A stretch of DNA of 64,000 nt from Diplolepis rosae (lineage: Eukaryota; Arthropoda; Insecta; Hymenoptera; Diplolepididae): the NCBI GenBank assembly GCA_030998225.1, contig JAPYXD010000608.1, forward strand, positions 7,098,501 to 7,162,500, read 5' to 3'. The notes beneath the pieces were generated by a model. The model was given only the letters and a program-made list of their open reading frames with translations. It was not told the origin of the DNA and did not search any database. Both the position numbers and the translations under genes were made by a program. Shown one piece after another: positions 33,420 through 44,639 of the stretch; position 1 is the first letter of the stretch, and each line of letters begins with the position of its first letter.

Positions 33420-34049
33420 CAATAATATATATACCCTAGGTTTGCCCCTGGGGGTTTTACATTAAGTTCGAATCAGTTGGACGGTTAACTCGATTCATTT
33501 CGGACCATTAAGTCAGCGTCGTGTGCAGACTCTTCGATAAACATAAGTCTCATTGGTTTGTTTGATCACAATTCTACCTTCAGTACATGGTAAATAAAAT
33601 CCTTGGTCATTAAGTGGTGCAAGTCACAAAACAGTAGTGCTATCCAGTTCCTTTGGATTACGTAAATCGTCGTGTTTCTGTAAAAAGTGATTTACATTCT
33701 GAAATCGGGACCAACTAACCTACTTTTACATTGGTTATCTGACATTTTGAATTGGCATAAGTTTTTGTTTTGTAAATTTTGAAGCTACACTATTATTCTT
33801 TGGACTGCGCATTAAATTTTACAAAACCATCTTTTGAATAGCATTTTGTGGGAAATATTTTGTGAAAACTTGAATAACAATGAAACCATAAATAACTGAA
33901 AGCTATTGTAGAGACTTACACATCTCAAACTACTCGTGAGTTAGCATCCTAATTTGGTATTTTTATGCAACCATATTGGATCATTTGCGTTAAATAAATG
34001 AAGTAAAAAAAACTTGACAGATGGGTTCTCCACGAATTAAACTGACATA
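33420..34049. other. Unassigned DNA upstream of a mariner relic
   Basis: No ORF. 33430-33700 is more balanced in composition, with no recognised motif. Confidence 0.3.
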
Positions 34050-34544
34050 AAATGAGAAAACGCTTCAATGCTTGCGTTTCTTTGCTTTTACGGAATAATA
34101 GAGAGCCTGCTCTGCATCGTATTGCCACTTGTGATGAAGAATGGATACTCTGCAATAATCGTAAGCATTCAGCAAGCTGTTAGATAAGGATGAAGCACCA
34201 AAACACAGCCCCAAACCCAACATTCATCACAAAGATATATCCTCCTACATGATAATGCTTATCGACACACTACAAATTGGACGCCATTAAAAATACTGGA
34301 TTGGGATTTGGAAACTATCGATTATTTTCTGCATTCACCAGATCTTGCACCAATTTGTCATCATTTGTTTCGAAATTTGGATAAATTCTCACAAGAAAAA
34401 ATATTCAATTTCCAACAGGCTGTCGAAAATGCCTTCCGGGCTTTCATCGGTTCTCGCTCTCCAGGCTTCTATGCAAAATGCATAAATGAATTACCATTGA
34501 AATTGAAAAAGTGTATCGGTGCCGAAAGAGGATACTTTGAATAA
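34050..34544 (+). pseudogene. Mariner transposase remnant, C-terminal half
   Basis: Reading across frames: RFNACVSLLLRNNREPALHR, then IATCDEEWILCNNRKHSAS with the first catalytic D and a stop at about 34180, KDEAPKHSPKPNIH, an internal deletion, ILLHDNAYRHTTNWTPLKIL with the second D, FLHSPDLAPICHHLFRNLDK with the third acidic position, and the terminal KKCIGAERGYFE plus stop at 34544. The order matches mariner transposases. The N-terminal DNA-binding half is absent and at least one frameshift and one stop occur. Confidence 0.85.
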
Positions 34545-35639
34545 TTGAAATATTATTTTATACGAAGAATAATAAAGCCAACTTTGAATCTGAATTTCCA
34601 ACTTCATACTTAATGGCCCAATAACAAGTGCATGTCAGATTCAATTCTCGTGTACTTAGCAAGATACGTAAGAAGATAATTGATCATATCAGTTGGTGGA
34701 CTTGCATCTTTTACAGCTCAGTACTTCCTGTGGAATTTATCGTTGTTTCGCTACCTCACGGATAATTTACAATAACAGAAGTCACAAACGAGAATTCTCT
34801 CCCTTGCCCTCTAATTTAAGAGGTAGTCATGTAAGTTAATACATAACGTTCCATATTATAAATGCATGCCAAATTTCATTTATTTATTGTTTAATAAATT
34901 AAAATATATTCGAATTCATTGTTTCATTATCTTTGTGGACGAATCAGGGCCCATAGACTTGAAAAACAATAACGCACCAACAGATAAAAATAAATTATCA
35001 GGCCTTGCCAACCTGATATAATCAGCTAACTGCCCCCCTCACATATAAAAATCTAACCTACCCTCGCCTTTTGCTCGGGACGTAACAATTTCAATTTAGC
35101 TTCAATTTCAGCATGAATAGACCCTGATATTTTGTACAGTATACACTGAGAATAAAAAACATGACTCAGTAGCGTCCAGAAAGGAGTGGTTCATGACCGA
35201 AGACGAAAATTGAAAATAGACATCACTGTGTCCTCGCTAGACATGAACCACTCATTTCCAGAGCGTACATACTAATGTCTTAGGCATTAATAACGCGCAC
35301 AGGACTCAGCCCTGTCTAGACAGTAGTCAGTCATGTCCAGCACCGGAGCGACAACGCGCTAAACATTACTGTATATTGTGTCAGTGTTTGAATGTGGAAA
35401 GTTTCGTCGATTGTGTCTATTGATGATTAGCAGCAAAAATTTTCAAATATAAAGTGAAAAAGTACACTAAAGTTAGTGCCACGTATTTTTCATGATTATT
35501 GAGTTTCGAGAGCACAATTCCAATCATGGAAACGAGAGGTAAGTTCGAAATTCCTCCCATAACCTCAATTTTTTGACATATACCAATACTCGTTAATGAC
35601 AGAATCATTGGAATATTCGCCGAGGACGGACACTTCTAC
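34545..35639. other. Spacer with one hairpin
   Basis: It contains an imperfect inverted repeat: AGAAAGGAGTGGTTCATG near 35178-35195 faces CATGAACCACTCATTTCC near 35244-35261. Otherwise no gene seen. Confidence 0.45.
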
Positions 35640-35836
35640 AAAATAATAATTAACAATTTATAAGCTCTTCCGTCATCCGTTCGCTCGGAACCTACATCCG
35701 CGGCCACACGCCCACTAGGCAAACCGACTAGCCGCGCCACCCAGGCGAGAAAACACACAGATTTCTCCCCCGAACGACGCGGACAGCCAAGTCTATCCGA
35801 GACGCAGGACCGCGGGTGCAGGCCCCGATGCGATTT

Positions 35837-38539
35837 CTACTGGCCCTCCCCGTTGTTTCGCTCCCGACACCCATCAAGTTCTCTCGTCTTCATCACAAGT
35901 GTGACGAATGACTCGATGATCGTCCAGAACCGTTCAGACTGGAGCATGAGAGGCATCATCCTGTCAGGAGCAAGTTCGGAACCCACTGCCTGACCGAGGA
36001 CCTCCCTAGCCACACCCCATTTTGCGATGACGAAGAGTGCGTGCTCTGCGTTATCCACCAGGAAATCGCAGTAGCAACACGTCTCCTCGTCTCTCTTCTT
36101 AAAGCGCCACAGGTACGCGTTAAAACAGCCATGGCCCGAGAGCGCTTGCGCCAAGTAAAAGCCGACTTCCCCGTGCTTTCTGTTCAGCCAGGTGGCGAGC
36201 TCCGGGATCAGGCGGTAGGTCCATCTCCCTGTCGGCTCACCATGCCATCTCATCTGCCATTTCTCGACGAGTCTGCGCCTTCCATCCTTGCGGATGGCCT
36301 CCTTGGCGCGAGAGATTTCCTGCAGGTCTGCGCAGGTAAGCTCCTTGCGAAGCTGAAAGGTTTCCTGCCTTTCCTCCGCGAATATATCTATTGGCGGGAC
36401 ACTCGCCAGGACCAGCGCAGCACTCGTCGAGATAGTTCTATATGCCGAAACTATTCTCAGCGCCGCAAGTCTCTGCGCTGAGAACAGCTTCTTCTGGATA
36501 GCATGGTTTTGCAAGGCACTGGCCCAGACCGGAGTTGCATAAAGCAGCTTCGAATGGACCACGCTCGCCACCAATCTTCTTTTCGCTTCCCTGGGTCCAC
36601 CAATGTTTGGCATAAGCCGGGCCAAATTCGCTCCACATTGGATGGCTTTGGCAGCTGCGATCTTTAGGTGTTCGCCAAAGCTAAGCCTACGATCCAGCTG
36701 TACCCCCAGGTACTTAATGCTTTTTTTCCACTCGACTTCGTGCTCTCCGAGAACGATCCTCGGATAGTAGAAGGATCTCCTGTCCGTAACCAGCAAAGCC
36801 TCGGTTTCCTCGGGGGCCATTTTAAGGCCTCTGCCATCCAACCAGCGCTTTGCCCGCCACAGACTTTCATTGATCCTCAGCTCTAGGATTCCGACGTCGT
36901 CAGCGGCACACACGACAAGTGCGTCATCCGCGAAGCCAACGATGCTCGTTCCAGCATGTAGGTCCATGTGCAGAAAGTCATGGTACATGACGTTCCAAAC
37001 GAGTGGACCCACCCGCGACCCTTGAGGAGCGCCACATGTCATCTCATCTTGAAGAGACCATTTGTCGCCCTCGTATATCACCCACTTGTCGCTCAGATAG
37101 TCATCTATCATTCGCAACAGGTAGTCTGGAACCTTTTTCCGCATCATTGCCTCGATGTAGATGTCCCATCTTGCGGTATTGAACGCATTGCGTATGTCGA
37201 TGCTAATCAACGCACAGAATCCTTTACGCTTACCAGTTCCTTTTCTTGCATTTGTGGCGATGTTAACCACAGCTTGGATGGCGTCCACAGTGGACCTGCC
37301 TTTCCTGAATCCGAACTGGTTTTCCGAGAGCCCGTTCTCCCCGACCAAGAGAGCCTGAAGCCGTTGTAGAATCAACTCCTCCGATCACCTCTTTGAGGAT
37401 CTCGTTCGGCACCCCGTCGATACCCGGCGCTGTATTTGCCTTAAGCCTTCCACCCGCTCTCTTTAGTTCTTCGAGAGTGAAGAGTTCTTCGCGCCCGACC
37501 ACGCAGGAATTTCGGTCCCGTCTTTGGAACGGCTCCACGTGTGGGGACAAGCTTCGCACAATGTACTTGACTCGATCAGGATTATCCAGGCTTGACTGCG
37601 CTTAAGGCGAGGCCTCGAGTAGTCACAAGCCGCGACCACCTTCTGCCTCACCGAGCGCACAGCAGCTTTAAACGACCCAGCAGGGCAGACCCAACCAAGC
37701 TCATCTATGAGCCTGGTTTCTTCGAGCTGTTCGCGAAGTCCTTCCCTGCTGAGTAGTCTCGTGTTCCAGGAGGGGCTCCTTCCTTCGCCCCCCCTACCTT
37801 TATCCACCGCTTGACACCCTTGTTCCAGAATAAATTCGATGCACCGGTGGTCACTCAAGGTTATTACCTCGAGGACCGACCAGTCGCTTATCCTTGAAGC
37901 GAGGCGAGGTGCGGCAATGGTGAGATCAATTATTGACCCCCCCGCTCCTCGTCTGAACGTAAAATCCCCGCCCTGATTCAGGACTATCAGGTCGTTCCTA
38001 GCGACCATCTCGTCAACCAAGATTCCCCTCCTATCTAGGCGGGCCTCACCCCACTCGGGCGACTTACTGTTGAAGTCCTCCCCTATGAGGGATCGCCCGA
38101 TGGCCTCACGGAGGCTTTCCTCAAGGAGGAGGATCTGGGTCTCAAAGACATCGAATGGATCGCCGGGGGAGAAGTAGCAGCTGTACACACGCACACCCGC
38201 CACCTCCACCAAAACGAACCCCGCGTTGGTCTCCAGGAAGTCCCCGACGCCCAAATCAGGGTTACAAACAAGGATGCCGGCTCTCCTTGATGCATCCTGA
38301 TACCAAGCAGAGTTTTCGGACCACTTGTACTGCTCACTAATGAGCAGCACATCGGCCCCCCTCTCCCTGGCAGTCTGCATCAGGAGGTCCTGGGCATTCC
38401 TCCCCCTTCCGAGGTTGAGCTGCAGGAACTTCAATTCCTGCCTCTCAACCTCCGAAGCTCTTCCCGGAAGACCGGGCAGGAGCCGCTCCCTGACACATGG
38501 GCGACATCTTTGTCGCCCCTGTCTATGCACGTCAGGCAC
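35837..38539 (-). pseudogene. R1-clade ORF2: endonuclease and reverse transcriptase
   Basis: Residues after the start read KFLQLNLGRGRNAQDLLMQT (endonuclease N-terminus), then VLLISEQY with the catalytic E-x-Y, a GEDFNSKSPEWG block where D-F-N is kept, and LSDHRCIEF with the S-D-H motif. The frame then shifts near 37590 (GGRLKANTAPGIDGVPNEIL continues in another frame) and again near 37375, where the 512-codon RT frame begins: NQFGFRKGRSTVDAIQAVV, SIDIRNAFNTARW (catalytic D), GAPQGSRVGP, VGFADDALVV (the FADD box with two catalytic D) and IKYLGVQLDRRLSF. The tail has a C-C-x2-C…H zinc-like motif (EETCCYCDFLVDNAEHALF) typical of R1-clade ORF2. Two frameshifts make it non-functional, but the RT block itself is uninterrupted. 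Confidence 0.9.
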
Positions 38540-38700
38540 CTTGGTGGCGCCTTACAACTCCTGGCCAAGTGTCCCGTGGCGCCGCATCTCCAACAGACGT
38601 TTTTTCTGTCGGAGTTGCTGCAGCCCCGGGACCCGTGGCCGTACCCAAGGCACCTGAAGCAGAGCAAAGAAAGTTACGCCATAGCTACCGAGATTCAGAA
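38431..38700 (-). pseudogene. R1-clade gag C-terminus with CCHC zinc knuckles
   Basis: It contains CFRCLGYGHGSRGC, CWRCGATGHLARSC and CLTCIDRGDKDVAHVSGSGSC, three knuckle-like motifs (the last irregular), as in R1/TRAS ORF1 proteins. It overlaps ORF2 by about 110 bp in another frame, the usual arrangement. Everything N-terminal of the knuckles is lost. Confidence 0.85.
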
Positions 38701-38710
38701 AGGCCGAGTT

Positions 38711-39380
38711 GACCAAACAGTATCGGTTCCGGGTACACTGCAATATCACGCTTTCATTTCTGTTCAGGATAGGAAACGCCATCCTGAAATTTTGCTATTT
38801 TATAGGAAAAAATATCAGCTTTTTAACTAGATGATTGAGGAAAAAATAAAATGGGTCCAAATTTGAGAAAAAGTCAAATCTATTTTTGATTTTCGAGAAT
38901 GGAGGTCAAATTTTTATTTTTTTTAAAAATAGTGACAACCAGTTGGAAGATCACGAAAAAGACTGAAGAAAACATATAAAATAAAATTTTGGTTTTATGC
39001 AAAAAGAAATGTTATATTCGTTTGAAGAAGAGGCTTCCCATCAAAAGTCTGAAAATTGCCCCCCCCCCCCTAATTCAGTAAATATTTGTCGAAACGAAAA
39101 CATTTTTTTTTGTAGTAAGTGCCATCAAATAGGACTCGAATCAGCCGAACTTTAAGCCCGATCGGATGACTTCGTTTTTTGGGGTCGTATTACTTGAGAA
39201 ATTACGCCCTCTACGCGGCTCTGAAAGGTGTCATAGCTGGAAGATTCCAGCCAGTACTAGCACGGAATTTCAGATCGGTATCATGCCAGTATTAAAAAAT
39301 TTACTGGTACGGCACTAGCTTTACTTCGAAAGGCAAGTAGGCTGGCAGTTTTCAGCCAATACTGGCACAATACTGGTGTT
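38711..39380. other. Unassigned DNA
   Basis: AT-rich, with a C-run at 39058-39070. 39225-39375 holds words built on CCAGTA/TACTGG in both orientations (ACTGGCACAATACTGG), a likely degenerate small foldback. No gene. Confidence 0.35.
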
Positions 39381-40700
39381 AGTTCTGAAGATTGTAACAT
39401 CCCTACTTTCCCCTTGGTTGCCAGACGCTTCAGTCAGCCAGGCTTCCGTAGGAGTGGGGGAGTAGGGAATGAAATAAACGTAGAAACGGTCGTATACAAT
39501 GTACAAGATAGTTTATTGCAATAGAAAAATAAGAAAAATACAACTAAATATAACTACATCTAGATTTAAACGGATGTGTGTGTGAGTGGATATAAAACTA
39601 AATGATTCGTTGTGTACCGGTGTCCGTGTAAGAGTTTACGTGTGCGTGTGTGTGTGTGCGCGTGAGCGTGTGACTGCCGGAATGCGTGGAGCGGAGATGG
39701 ATATGTGAGGAACAAGTGGGTGCTGGCCTATTGGTTTCGTGATTCTGGAATGAAAATGGAAAGAAAGGTCATGTTCGTTTATGGTTTGTGCTGCGACATA
39801 TAATTTGTCCGGAACACGGGCTTCCAGGATGCGCTCATAACCGCCCATGACCCCTCTCCTTCGAGTGCGTATGGTCCGTGCGGTCGAGTCGGTGTCGTCA
39901 TAGGGTAGCGCGCTCCCAGCGGTATCTGGGTCCGCGCCCTGCCTTCAGGTCCCCAGCCATGGCGGTATGCAGGGGGCCAGGGTTTCGGGTGTGTCGGTTG
40001 GTAGGTCGGTCGGTCTGTTATTAAAAGGAGGGGGGAGGAAGCGGGGTCGCGTGATTGGTTGGGCACGGTGTTGGTTTCAGCGTGCGTTCGGTCAGGTTCG
40101 GTCGCGTTCTAGTTGGTCGATCATGCGTAAAGTGCGGGTCAAGCTCGCGTCAAAATGTTCGGGTTAAGTCCGGGTTAAGTTCGGATCCAGTGTGGGTCAA
40201 GTTCGCGTTAATTGTAGGTCCAGTCCGTTGTCTAGGTTAGGTCAAGTCCTCCGGTCAGGGTGTGACGTCCTCACCAGGGATGTCGGGGCCAGAGTCAGTC
40301 AGGGGCACCTGAAGCTGATTCCCGGCCCATGTCGAAAGCCGACCATGGGAGCACCCATTCATCGGTGTTCGACGCGGCATACTGTGGGGATTAGTCCGGT
40401 CAGGGCTTGCCACATCCTGGTGAAGCCTAAGCAGCACCTAGTCAGGGGAACCTGAAGTTGAAGTGGCCCGAACTCGTCGCGATGTGTTCTTCTGTGTATT
40501 TAGTTGCTTCTTCTCTAGGTGGACATGCTGTCAGTCCGTGTATATGAGACGATTAGGCTCTTCGGCCTTCCCTTTATACCCATCAGCGCGTGGTGGGGGA
40601 AGGTGGAGAATAGCGGGGGTCGCAGCTGCGCGCGCTTGTCGGTATGTTGGTGGGGGAGAACGTGACTGAGTGTACTGCCGAGTACAGTCAGTCACAAGAT
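39381..40700. other. GC-rich patch of unknown origin
   Basis: It contains a TG/CG-rich simple stretch at 39635-39670, G-rich repeated GGTCGGTCGGT/GGGTTAAGTCCGGG words (40000-40260) and a duplicated word GTCAGGGG(C/A)ACCTGAAG at 40297 and 40441. All ORFs are motif-free. It could be an LTR or leader of a retroelement, but I see no primer-binding site or polyprotein. Confidence 0.3.
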
Positions 40701-40799
40701 AAAAGGCTGAAAATAGTCGACTGGCACTGATGCAGTGTTAATAGAGAATTCGTGTAAAAAATGAGCAAAAAATGGTTTAAAAAATTTAAATTAGCAGAA

Positions 40800-40960
40800 T
40801 ATTATATCTGCGTCTTAGACACACATAAAAATTTTCTAATTTCAGAAAAATGTTAAATTTTTAGCACACTGATATTCCGCGCTATTATATTCAATAATCG
40901 AAACCAATTATGAAAATGCAATTAGAGTTTGTTACAGTGGGGTTATTAATTTGATCCCAA
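40800..40960 (+). mobile_element. Fragment of the CACGGAG-family element
   Basis: It matches 15330-15470 in the same orientation (ACACATAAAAATTTTCTAA, CTGATATTCCGCGCTATTAT, CGAAACCAATTAT). Both ends are missing. Confidence 0.6.
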
Positions 40961-40982
40961 TAAACCGAATTTGACGCTCCTG

Positions 40983-41192
40983 CACGGAAAATATTAGTTG
41001 TCGAAACTTTCTTTAATTGTCATCGACTTTTGGATATGACTAGTCAATGGAAATTGCGACGACTCTTTGAGAAGATTTCATTGGAAGATATACGAAATTA
41101 TTCAAATCGTCAATGAACTTTTTACACCTAAAGTCCTATCGAAAAGTCGATGAAAATCAAAGAAAGCTTCGACAACTGATTTTTTCCATGTG
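40983..41192. mobile_element. About 210-bp MITE with CACGGAAAA terminus
   Basis: It starts CACGGAAAATATTAGTTGTC. The right end is the inverse of CACATGGAAAAAATCAGTTG; inverted arms of about 45 bp continue through TCGAAACTTTCTTT and ATCGACTTTT. Noncoding. Confidence 0.75.
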
Positions 41193-43574
41193 TCATGTTC
41201 TGTGACCTTTTCCTTACTAATATTAATCAAAACTTATAAATGTTAATATTAAAAGCTACGTATGAACTTAAATGTACCAATGGAAATTAAAGTATGCAAC
41301 CAAATTATTTCAGAAATAAAAAGAATCAACTGGAGACAAACCACAAGAGGCCAATCAAAACATTGTAAAAGAAAGCAGAGAAGTACATAAACAAGGAAGT
41401 TAGTATTCAGAATCGCCAGTCAACAAATCAATATCTCCATTCTCACCCCAACTGGAGATACACAATAAGAAATGCAGTCGAGATGTCATCTCACCCTAAT
41501 TTTATGAGTGTCATTCAAAAGCAACAAGTAGACTTTAGAAATGCGGGAAGTATTGATCCAAAATAGACGACAGATTGTCCAAAATTCTGACGCAGACTCC
41601 AAAAGGTGACGTCTATTATTCAACATTGCGTAGGAGGAACGGAACAAATAAAGTAATAAAATAGCAGTAAAAGAAATCGAATTCGGGGACCAACAAGGGG
41701 AAGGTACCAGAATTGGTCATAAACCATGATGGAAATTCTTACTTATACAAAGACGATTCACATAAATCGTCTCATATACACGGACTGACAGCATGTCCAC
41801 CTAGAGAAGAAGCAACTAAATATACAGAAGAACACATCGCCACGAATTCGGGCCACTTGAACTTCAGTTCCAGTTTTATTTCTGCCCCTGAAGTTTCGAC
41901 ACCTCGTGACCAGTTCCTACTTCGATACTTTGTGACCAGTTTCAAGGCAAATCAGTTCCCTAGTAGTCAGCAACCCAGTTGTTAGAAAAAGTTGATTCGT
42001 CCCTTGGAAGTTTGTTCCCGTTAAAGATGCGATTACATTTGGACCCAAGTTCACTGATCTATTTAAGAACGAGGATTATCAGTGGCTTCTGTTGTTAATT
42101 CCAGTCGATTCGTCGGAAAACCAGGTTAGTTACAATTTTCGGTTAGGGATTTTCCGTCTTGAACTTAATAAAGAATATTCAGTGTTAATTATTTCCCCTT
42201 TTTTAATTATTGGTTATCCTCATCCCTGTTTCAGTTTAGAAATCATACAGATTTCTTTACTGTTCAAAAACGAGGAAAGCTTCAATTATAATTAAATAGG
42301 TAAGTAACTTGTACGTTACACATGTGATACACTATAAATCAGTGTCAATATGTCAAAATTTACGAAATACGTTATTTAAGAAATAACACCTTTTTTCGAT
42401 ATTTTGGAAAAAATTTGCCTAAAATAAACTTCTAAAAGATCGTATAAAATTTTATAAGCATTTGAACATTTCAAAAACAAACTTTCAGCAAAATTTGATG
42501 CCAATAAATGTTCAAAATTTGAAGCAATATATATTTTTCCATTCAAGTTTCCACACTTCTAATCAATTTTGTACACTTAAAAAATTTTCAGTTAGAAAGA
42601 TATATTCCATTAAGAAAACATGAACATAAAATTCAAGTTTAAAATTTACATTCTCAGTTTTATATTAGAAATATGTTCATCTTACATTTTTGTAGCCTAA
42701 GCACAGACTTTCCATTCAAAAACTCAAATGCTCTATAAAAAGGAAAAATTTTCCAATAGAAGTGGATGAATTAAAAAGCTAATATATGTGTTCATTGATA
42801 TTTTCATATGAACATGTAAATATTTACCGATATCAAATTTTACATGAAAATTTTTGTCCGAAGTGTTCAAATCTTGTTACAATATGACAAGATCATATGG
42901 ACGAGTTCAATCTTTTTAATGAAATATTTGGTAATTTTTAATTTGTCTGTTCTGAAATCAGAGAAGGTTTGAAAGTAAACAACAAATTTTCCAATGGAAT
43001 TCAAGTTCAATAAATGCTTAAAGTTTTAAATCAAGATTTTAATTATAACATTTTGAAGCTTGCAAATGACTACTTCATTCAAAAAGTAATTCAGCTCTGT
43101 AGAACATTTTTATATTTGGAATTCAAGATCTGTGCTCAGGCACAAATGAGTGCATAAAATAGAGTTTGAAACAGTCCACAGCTATTGGTAATGGTTAAGT
43201 CATAAAAGCCGGAACTTAGTAAATATACAAATGGCCTAAAGTCTATTCAATTTCTTACATTTGTCCAACATCTGCACAGTTATAGCTTTTTTGGTAAAAA
43301 TGACTATTCATTAGTTTTCAGAAACTGATAAAGTCGGCTGCGGTTGAAATCTTTCTTACAATTCAGATGTAACAATGTAATATTTACATTAGTTGAACAA
43401 TCTCCAGTAAACCTTAGGTATCTTATTTCAGGGAAAGAATTACAAATAATTGTTACTGTTAGTACAAGGAAAATATGCATACAACTAGACAGACTATAGA
43501 TAGACGCGCTTCAGCTGATCAGTCCCTTTTGGCCTGGCTTTTATTGCCCTCAAAGAGAGGACAGCCCAATCCAC
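41193..43574. other. AT-rich DNA with no recognised gene
   Basis: Besides the inverted-repeat arm at 41770-41872, short ORFs (41713-41985, 42092-42295, 43475-43702) lack motifs. 42300-43450 is extremely AT-rich. The sequence just before 43575 may be the outer part of the copia 5' LTR. Confidence 0.4.
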
Positions 43575-43752
43575 GCAGAGGCTCGATAGTTCGAGAGAGA
43601 CAATCGGAAAGTGCAAATCACGCCTACATATTTTCTATTTACTCAAACATACAATTTCTTTTCACTTTATTACAGTGTCAATTTACGCTACGTGTTTTAT
43701 AATTAAATAAAGGTCCATTAAAATAAAACACAATCCTTTCACTTCGCCTACA
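43575..43752 (+). repeat. copia 5' LTR (visible part)
   Basis: It contains GCAGAGGCTCGATAGTTCGA at its start, AATTAAATAAAGGTCC (possible polyadenylation signal) and ends CGCCTACA. It differs from the 3' copy by scattered changes and small indels, so the insertion is not recent. Confidence 0.75.
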
Positions 43753-43766
43753 GGTTATGGACCCAG
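43753..43766 (+). promoter_or_regulatory. Primer-binding site, initiator-Met tRNA half type
   Basis: GGTTATGGACCCAG directly after the LTR is close to GGTTATGGGCCCAG. Copia elements use that sequence with an internal fragment of initiator methionine tRNA. Confidence 0.7.
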
Positions 43767-43840
43767 GCAATTGATACATTAATTAAGGACAAGTGAGAGA
43801 ACAGTTAAAAGTGTAGTGTTTCGCAAAATAGTGATTATAA

Positions 43841-44584
43841 GTGAATAATAATCATAATGACAGAAAACTCAGAACAGAAACTACCGCACTTGCAAGATGG
43901 AATAAAAGTGACGGTAAGGCGCGGGTGAGAATTGGTCTTTCAGTCGAGGACGATCAATTGATTCATATAAAGAGCGTCAAAACAGCAAAGCAGGCTTGGA
44001 CAACTCTAAAGGAATATCATCAAAAGGCAACATTAACGTCAAAAGTACTATTGTTAAAAAGGCTGTGCCGTACAGTTCTTAGTGACGATGGTAATATGGA
44101 GGCACATATTTCAGGCTTCTCGCATACAGTGAATCAGTTAACGGCTCTCGGAACTGAATTGGACGACAATCTATTGGCAGCTATGCTGCTGGGAAGCCTT
44201 CCGGAATCATACGACACGCTCATTACAGCTTTAGAAAGCAGGCCTGAAAAGGATATCACCTCGCAACTCATTAAAAGTAAGTTGATCGATGGATATAAGA
44301 GGCGCAAAGGGCAGAAGGATATAAGAGATAACCTCATAAGCGAAACAGCAGTGAAAACCACGTACAGTAATAATAATGGACAGAAAGAGAATAATATTAA
44401 TAGCCGACAAGACGGCAGAAGTTGCTATTTTTGCAAAAAGGCAGGCCACATCAAGCCAGACTGTAGAAAATATAAAGCATGGGAAAGTAAAAACGGCAAT
44501 CAAGCAAACGCAGTAAAGGAAGACTCAACGACTACAGGAGAAAAGTTATTTATGACTGTGGAAAGTATGTTTACTAAGCAGTAA
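43841..44584 (+). pseudogene. copia Gag, N-terminus damaged
   Basis: The frame reads RIGLSVEDDQLIHIKSVKTA, KQAWTTLKEYHQKATLTSKV, LCRTVLSDDGNMEAHISG and LLGSLPESYDTLITALESRP, the UBN2-type core of copia Gag, and ends with one zinc knuckle CYFCKKAGHIKPDC. An overlapping frame at 43857 starts MTENSEQKLPHL and looks like the true N-terminus, so a deletion or shift has removed the first part of the domain. The frame stops before any protease. Confidence 0.85.
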
Positions 44585-44639
44585 GAAAATGTTGAGTACG
44601 CGCGTTTCAGCGTGAAGGCCAAGAAAAACTACATATACC

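Larger units (their letters stand above)
35640..38710 (-). mobile_element. R1-clade non-LTR retrotransposon, 5'-truncated and frameshifted
   Basis: Minus-strand order: end of gag with CCHC knuckles (38431-38700), endonuclease (to about 37590), reverse transcriptase plus C-terminal region (to 35837) and a GC-rich 3' UTR (35640-35836). The GC content is well above the flanks. There is no poly(A) tract at the 3' end and no rDNA around it, so it is an R1-clade relative (TRAS/Waldo-like) rather than R1 in 28S. Most of gag and the 5' UTR are missing. Confidence 0.85.
40450..41872. repeat. Inverted repeat, about 100-bp arms, 1.2 kb apart
   Basis: Left arm 40450-40550 and right arm about 41770-41872 are near-perfect inverses (both contain TTGCTTCTTCTCTAGGTGGA, on the other strand in the right arm). 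Between them lie two smaller mobile-element fragments (40800-40960, 40983-41192). Confidence 0.7.

Noticed and set aside
35640..38710. R1 element in its 28S rDNA target
   Set aside because: The flanking sequence shows no 28S rRNA similarity, so it is an R1-clade relative elsewhere in the genome.
36041..38830. Long plus-strand ORFs over the R1-type element (for example 36041-36481, 36968-37369, 38325-38657)
   Set aside because: They lie opposite clear endonuclease/RT/gag frames in GC-rich DNA and have no motif of their own; they are shadows.
39381..40700. LTR of a gypsy-type element starting TGTAACATCCC
   Set aside because: There is no second copy, primer-binding site or polyprotein in the window; composition alone is not enough.
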